From Mycolicibacterium novocastrense (GTDB lineage: Bacteria > Actinomycetota > Actinomycetes > Mycobacteriales > Mycobacteriaceae): 64,000 bases of DNA. Each line of letters opens with the position of its first letter. Position 1 is the stretch's first letter. The stretch spans positions 1 to 64,000 of the forward strand of contig NZ_BCTA01000069.1 in NCBI RefSeq assembly GCF_001570485.1, read 5' to 3'. Positions 60,074 to 64,000 of the stretch are shown here, piece after piece. A program made the position numbers and the translations under genes. Below the pieces are notes generated by a model. That model was not told the origin of the DNA and ran no database searches. It was given only the letters and a program-made list of their open reading frames with translations.

Positions 60074-61195
60074 CTAGTCGCCGCGGATGCCGTCGAGGCG
60101 GCGCGTGGCCTCCTCGAAACCGGCCACCAACTCGGCGATGATGTCGGCGACCGGGCGGATCTCGTTCATCCGGCCCACGATCTGACCCACCGGCATCGCG
60201 ACGGTGTCGGGGTTGTCCGACTCGTTCATGCGCTGATGCGCCTCGCTGACCAGGATGTTCTGCAGCGGCATCGGCAACGGCTCCGGCGCGTCGGGCGCAT
60301 CCCACGCATCGGTCCATTTCGTCTTCAGCAGACGAGCGGGCTTACCGGTGTAGATCCGCCGGCGTACGGTGTCGGCCGACGTCGCCCGCAGCAGCCCCTC
60401 CTGGATCGTCGAGACGCCGCCGGGCTTGCGGTGCCCGAGGTCGTACTCGGCCGACGTCAGGAACGCCGAACCCATCCACACTCCCTGCGCACCGAGGGCC
60501 AACGCGGCGGCGACCTGCCGGCCGGTGCCGATACCGCCGGCCGCCAACACCGGCGCCTTCCCGTCGAGGGCGTCAACGATTTCCGGCCACAACACCATCG
60601 AGCCGATCTCACCGGTGTGCCCACCGGCCTCGTGGCCCTGCGCGACCACGATGTCGACGCCGTTGTCCACATGGCGCTGAGCGTGTTTGGCGCTGCCGGC
60701 CAGGGCGGCGACCGGAACTCCGGCGGCGTGCACCTGGTCGATGACGTCCTTCGGTGGTGACCCGAGGGCGTTGGCGATCAGCTTGATCGGATGCTTGAGC
60801 GCGACCTCCACGTGTGAGCGTGCCACGCTGTGCAGCCAGCCGAGCACACCCTCGTTGCGCGCCCCGTCCTCGGGCAGCGGCGGAACCCCGAGATCGGCGA
60901 GCGTCTTGTCGACGAAGTCGCGATGGCTTTGCGGGATCAGCTTGTCGATGTCGACCGCGGTGCCCTCCTGCGGCACCTTGGCGGGCATCACCACGTCGAC
61001 GCCGTAGGGCTTGCCGTCGGTGTTCTCGTCCATCCAGCACAGCACGTCTTCGAGATCGTCGGCCGAGTTGAACCGCACGCAGCCCAGCACACCCAGCCCG
61101 CCGGCCTTGCTGACCGCGGCGGCGACCTTCTCCGACGGCGTGAACACGAAGATCGGGTACTCGATGCCGAACCGATCGCAGAGTTCAGTGCGCAT
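60074..61195 (-). CDS. NMO-family (2-nitropropane dioxygenase-like) flavoprotein
   Basis: 373 residues with a TIM-barrel nitronate monooxygenase fold. FMN-binding AGGIGTGRQVAAALALGAQGVWMGSAFL and the catalytic-loop HEAGGHTGEIG are clear. Members oxidise nitronates, but several mycobacterial relatives reduce or process CoA-linked steroid ring intermediates (IpdC-type). It sits 5 bases downstream of fadD19 in the KstR-controlled cluster, so a role in sterol breakdown is more likely than detoxification (inference). ATG 61195 is chosen; longer upstream residues are not family-like. Confidence 0.83.
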   Translation of the reverse strand: MRTELCDRFGIEYPIFVFTPSEKVAAAVSKAGGLGVLGCVRFNSADDLEDVLCWMDENTDGKPYGVDVVMPAKVPQEGTAVDIDKLIPQSHRDFVDKTLADLGVPPLPEDGARNEGVLGWLHSVARSHVEVALKHPIKLIANALGSPPKDVIDQVHAAGVPVAALAGSAKHAQRHVDNGVDIVVAQGHEAGGHTGEIGSMVLWPEIVDALDGKAPVLAAGGIGTGRQVAAALALGAQGVWMGSAFLTSAEYDLGHRKPGGVSTIQEGLLRATSADTVRRRIYTGKPARLLKTKWTDAWDAPDAPEPLPMPLQNILVSEAHQRMNESDNPDTVAMPVGQIVGRMNEIRPVADIIAELVAGFEEATRRLDGIRGD

Positions 61196-61200
61196 CCCGG

Positions 61201-62853
61201 TCACGACGCCGACCCCACATGGTTGGCATGCACATCGTCGGCAGGCCGCTCCTCGGTGGTGTCCTTGGCCCACCGGTAGTCCGGCTTACCCGCCGGGGTG
61301 CGGTGGATCTCGTCGACCCACCAAACCTTGCGCGGCACTTTGTAACCCGCGATCTCGCGCCGCACGAACGTGTCGAGATCGGCCAGCGTCGGGTTGGTGC
61401 CCGGCCGGCGGTGCACGACGGCCGCCACGCACTGACCGTAGCGCTCGTCGGGCACCCCGACCACGAGCGCGTCGAACACGTCGGGATGCCCCTTGAGCGC
61501 GGCCTCGACCTCTTCGGGGTAGATCTTCTCGCCGCCGCTGTTGATCGACTGCGAACCGCGGCCCAGCATCGTGACCGTGCCGTCGGCCTCGACCTCCGCG
61601 TAGTCACCGGGGATGGCGTAGCGAATTCCGTTGAATGTCTTGAACGTCTCGGCGGTCTTTTTCTCGTCCTTGTAATAGCCGACCGGGATGTTGCCCTTCT
61701 TCGCGATCAGCCCGCGCACACCCGATCCGGGCTTGACCTCGTTGCCGTTCTCGTCGAGCACGACGGTGCGGTGATCGATCGTCACCCGCGGGCCGCCGGT
61801 GTGCGACTGCCCCTTGGCCACGATGCTCGTGCCGCCGAAACCCGTCTCCGAGGACCCGATCGAGTCGGTGATCACCCGGTTGGGCAGCAGTTCGAGGAAC
61901 TTCTCCTTGATGCTGGTGGAGAACAGTGCGGCGGTGCTCGCCAGCAGGAACAGGTTGGAGAGGTCGGGCTCGCGACCGGACTCGTGCAGCTTTACCAGCG
62001 CATCGAGCAAGGGGCGGCCCATCGCGTCGCCGGTGAAGAACAACAGGTTCACCTTGTGCTTCTCGATGGTCTGCCACACCTCGTCGGCATCGAACTCCGG
62101 TGCCAGCACCGTGGTCTGACCGGAGAACAGCGACATCCAGGTCGCCGACTGGGTGGCGCCGTGGATCATCGGCGGGATCGGGTAGCGGACCATCGGCGGG
62201 TTCTCCGCGGCCGCCTTCGCCAGGTCGTACTCGTCCTTGACGAACTCGCCGGTGGCGAAATCGGTGCCGCCGAAGAGCACCCGGTAGATGTCCTCGTGGC
62301 GCCACATCACGCCCTTGGGGAAACCGGTGGTGCCGCCGGTGTAGAGCAGGTAGATGTCGTCGGGGCTGCGCGGTCCGAAATCGCGCTCGGGCGAGGCCTG
62401 TTCGAGAGCGGAGTAGAACTCGACGCCGCCGTAGCGCTCGAACTCGTCATCCGAACCGTCCTCGACCACCAGAACGGTCTTGACGGCCGGGGTCTCGGGG
62501 AGCACGTTCGCGACGCGGTCGGCGTAGCGGCGCTCGTGCACCAGGGCAACCATGTCGGAGTTCTCGAAGAGGTACTTCAGCTCGCCCTCGACGTAGCGGA
62601 AGTTGACGTTGACCAGGATGGCGCCGGCTTTGACGATGCCCAGCATCGCGACGACGATCTCGTTGCGGTTGCGGCAGTAGAGGCCGACCTTGTCGTCCTT
62701 CTTGACGCCCTGATCGATGAGGTAGTGGGCCAACCGGTTGGCCTGCTCCTCCAACTGGGCGTACGTGAGCTGGTCGTCGCCGCAGATGAGGGCGACACGG
62801 TCTGGCACGGCGTCGATGGCGTGCTCGGCGAGATCAGCGATGTTCAGGGCCAC
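61201..62853 (-). CDS. fadD19: Steroid-CoA ligase FadD19
   Basis: 550 residues, ANL acyl-CoA synthetase. YTGGTTGFPKGVMW, IGSSETGFGG, and the end segment GGEKIYPEEVEAALKGHP ... RTPAGKPDYRW with the catalytic Lys are seen. FadD19 activates side-chain acids, including C24-branched sterol chains, with CoA. GTG 62853 is used: it gives the expected MALNIADLAEHAID start and length. The KstR-type box lies only 12 bases upstream of the start, typical of repression close to the transcription start. Confidence 0.92.
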   Translation of the reverse strand: MALNIADLAEHAIDAVPDRVALICGDDQLTYAQLEEQANRLAHYLIDQGVKKDDKVGLYCRNRNEIVVAMLGIVKAGAILVNVNFRYVEGELKYLFENSDMVALVHERRYADRVANVLPETPAVKTVLVVEDGSDDEFERYGGVEFYSALEQASPERDFGPRSPDDIYLLYTGGTTGFPKGVMWRHEDIYRVLFGGTDFATGEFVKDEYDLAKAAAENPPMVRYPIPPMIHGATQSATWMSLFSGQTTVLAPEFDADEVWQTIEKHKVNLLFFTGDAMGRPLLDALVKLHESGREPDLSNLFLLASTAALFSTSIKEKFLELLPNRVITDSIGSSETGFGGTSIVAKGQSHTGGPRVTIDHRTVVLDENGNEVKPGSGVRGLIAKKGNIPVGYYKDEKKTAETFKTFNGIRYAIPGDYAEVEADGTVTMLGRGSQSINSGGEKIYPEEVEAALKGHPDVFDALVVGVPDERYGQCVAAVVHRRPGTNPTLADLDTFVRREIAGYKVPRKVWWVDEIHRTPAGKPDYRWAKDTTEERPADDVHANHVGSAS

Positions 62854-62864
62854 GAGACCTAAAC

Positions 62865-62878
62865 TAGAACGTGTTACA
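62865..62878. promoter_or_regulatory. KstR-type operator between fadD19 and echA19
   Basis: TAGAACGTGTTACA, identical to the fdxD-fadE26 site, matches TNNAACNNGTTNNA exactly. It lies 12 bases from the fadD19 start and 45 bases from the echA19 start and can control both. Confidence 0.8.
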
Positions 62879-62922
62879 TTTCCAGACAAGTCTGTGGCAT
62901 CGACGCTGGAAGGCGAACCCTC

Positions 62923-63723
62923 GTGAGTGATCCCCAGAAGGGCCCCGACGCCCTCATTGAGCAGCGCGGACACACGTTGATCCTGACGCTGAACCGGCCC
63001 GAGGCGCGCAATGCGCTCTCGACCGAGATGCTCTCGATCATGGTGGAGGCCTGGGACCGCGTCGACAACGATCCCGAGATCCGCACCTGCATCCTCACCG
63101 GCGCCGGCGGCTACTTCTGTGCGGGGATGGACCTCAAGGCGGCGACGGCCAAACCGCCGGGCGACTCGTTCAAGGACGGCAGCTACGACCCGTCGCGCAT
63201 CGACGCGCTGCTGAAGGGCCGCCGGCTGACCAAACCGCTGATCGCCGCGGTCGAGGGCCCGGCCATTGCCGGCGGTACCGAGATCCTGCAGGGCACCGAC
63301 ATCCGTATCGCGGGTGAGAGCGCCAAGTTCGGTATCTCCGAGGCCAAGTGGAGCCTGTATCCGATGGGCGGCTCGGCGGTGCGCCTGGTGCGCCAGATCC
63401 CGTACACCATCGCCTGCGATCTGCTGTTGACCGGACGACACATCACCGCCGCCGAGGCCAAGGAATACGGGCTGATCGGCTACGTGGTGCCCGACGGGAC
63501 CGCGCTGGACAAGGCGCTGGAGATCGCCGAGGTGATCAACAACAACGGACCGCTGGCCGTGCAGGCGATCCTGAAGACCATCCGCGAGACCGAGGGCATG
63601 CACGAGAACGAGGCGTTCAAGCCCGACACCGCCAACGGCATCCCGGTGTTCCTGAGCGAGGACGCCAAGGAGGGCCCGCGGGCGTTCAAGGAGAAGCGGG
63701 CCCCGAACTTCCAGATGAAGTAG
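62923..63723 (+). CDS. echA19: Enoyl-CoA hydratase EchA19
   Basis: 266 residues, crotonase family. LNRPEARNALS, the oxyanion segment GAGGYFCAGMDLKA, VEGPAIAGGTEILQGTDIRIAGESAKFGISEAKW with the catalytic Glu residues, and the C-terminal helix. EchA19 hydrates enoyl-CoA intermediates of the cholesterol side chain. Start GTG 62923 is 45 bases from the KstR-type box. It is divergent from fadD19, as in M. tuberculosis Rv3515c-Rv3516. Confidence 0.92.
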   Translation: MSDPQKGPDALIEQRGHTLILTLNRPEARNALSTEMLSIMVEAWDRVDNDPEIRTCILTGAGGYFCAGMDLKAATAKPPGDSFKDGSYDPSRIDALLKGRRLTKPLIAAVEGPAIAGGTEILQGTDIRIAGESAKFGISEAKWSLYPMGGSAVRLVRQIPYTIACDLLLTGRHITAAEAKEYGLIGYVVPDGTALDKALEIAEVINNNGPLAVQAILKTIRETEGMHENEAFKPDTANGIPVFLSEDAKEGPRAFKEKRAPNFQMK

Positions 63724-63755
63724 GCCCGCGGCGTCGCCCCGCGCCCTCGCTCGGT

Positions 63756-63803
63756 TGTGAAACCTGCGACGGTTTCGGTCCGATTTCCGTCGCGCGTTTC
63801 ACA
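63756..63803. terminator. Bidirectional hairpin between echA19 and cyp142
   Basis: TGTGAAACCTGCGACGG pairs with CCGTCGCGCGTTTCACA (15 of 17 positions) around a 14-base loop. It lies between two convergent gene ends, 32 and 7 bases from the stops, and probably ends both transcripts. Confidence 0.65.
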
Positions 63804-63810
63804 GGCGGGA

Positions 63811-64000
63811 CTAGAGCACCTTCGCCGTCGGCGTGAACACCACCGGCATCTTCTCCAGACCGCTCACGAAATTGGCGGGCCGCAACGGCAACTCGTCTCC
63901 GGAGGCCAACCGCAGATCGGGCAGCCGCTGCAGCAGTTTGGTCTGCATGATCGACAGCTCGAGCCGCGCCAGCTGGTTGCCCAGGCAGAAATGCGTGCCG
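63811..64000 (-). CDS. cyp142: Cytochrome P450 CYP142 (C-terminal part only)
   Basis: The last 62 residues of a P450 that runs off the right edge. They include the haem-ligand loop GTHFCLGNQLARLE with the axial Cys, and the end FVSGLEKMPVVFTP, which I recall from CYP142. CYP142 hydroxylates the cholesterol side-chain terminus to start its breakdown. Position next to echA19 agrees with the M. tuberculosis order (echA19, Rv3517, cyp142), but without an intervening gene. Confidence 0.82.
   Translation of the reverse strand, partial: GTHFCLGNQLARLELSIMQTKLLQRLPDLRLASGDELPLRPANFVSGLEKMPVVFTPTAKVL

Overview
The window is high-GC DNA from a Mycobacterium-type actinobacterium, most likely a fast-growing Mycolicibacterium. 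The strongest evidence is a set of recognisable mycobacterial loci in familiar order: phoP-phoR with the HIT protein gene, and the complete mce4 cholesterol importer operon (yrbE4A to mam4B) next to otsA. The mce4 operon is flanked by the side-chain degradation genes hsd4A, fdxD, fadE26, fadE27, fadD17, fadD19, echA19 and cyp142. All assignments come from reading the sequence and from recalled family knowledge; no search was run.

Layout. (1) 1-4.3 kb: tail of an unidentified gene, HIT protein, phoR and phoP (with a PhoP direct-repeat box upstream), a repeat protein, a small hypothetical gene and tRNA-Thr(UGU). (2) 4.3-9.4 kb: a stress-signalling block. It holds a membrane Ser/Thr kinase with a DFN instead of DFG motif, a SigF-family sigma factor behind a SigF-type promoter, and a divergent, translationally coupled pair closely resembling Bacillus RsbQ-RsbP. 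(3) 9.4-19.7 kb: an OhrR-like regulator, DUF5313 protein, a DyP peroxidase/PCuAC/PepSY cluster with a palindrome upstream, central-metabolism type enzymes, a cutinase, an MFS transporter, a 39-residue zinc-ribbon protein and a secreted VanX-like dipeptidase. (4) 19.8-30.2 kb: a frameshifted P450, a WS/DGAT acyltransferase with an alpha/beta hydrolase, then XdhC and a molybdenum hydroxylase operon (large subunit, CoxG, FAD subunit, 2Fe-2S subunit) ending in an epimerase. (5) 30.2-39 kb: ctaD, tandem Gre-like proteins, a DadA-like oxidoreductase with a PucR regulator, an SDR with a KstR-type operator, an enoyl-CoA hydratase and two tandem small secreted proteins. (6) 39-64 kb: otsA, the mce4 operon and the cholesterol side-chain genes, with a succinate dehydrogenase-like operon and an NMO-family flavoprotein inserted between fadD17 and fadD19.

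How the genes fit together. KstR-type sites (TNNAACNNGTTNNA) lie before the SDR at 36.2 kb, in the yrbE4A leader region, between fdxD and fadE26, and between fadD19 and echA19, which marks one sterol-induced regulon. Import by Mce4 feeds CYP142 oxidation, CoA activation by FadD17/FadD19, dehydrogenation by FadE26-FadE27 and hydration by EchA19. A local SdhCAB set could help pass the resulting electrons or succinate to the respiratory chain.

The most distinctive feature is the RsbQ-RsbP/SigF-family/membrane-kinase block, which looks like a self-contained energy-stress or ligand-sensing sigma circuit without a local anti-sigma factor. No insertion sequence, CRISPR array, rRNA or prophage was seen, and no gene-free stretch exceeds 300 bases.
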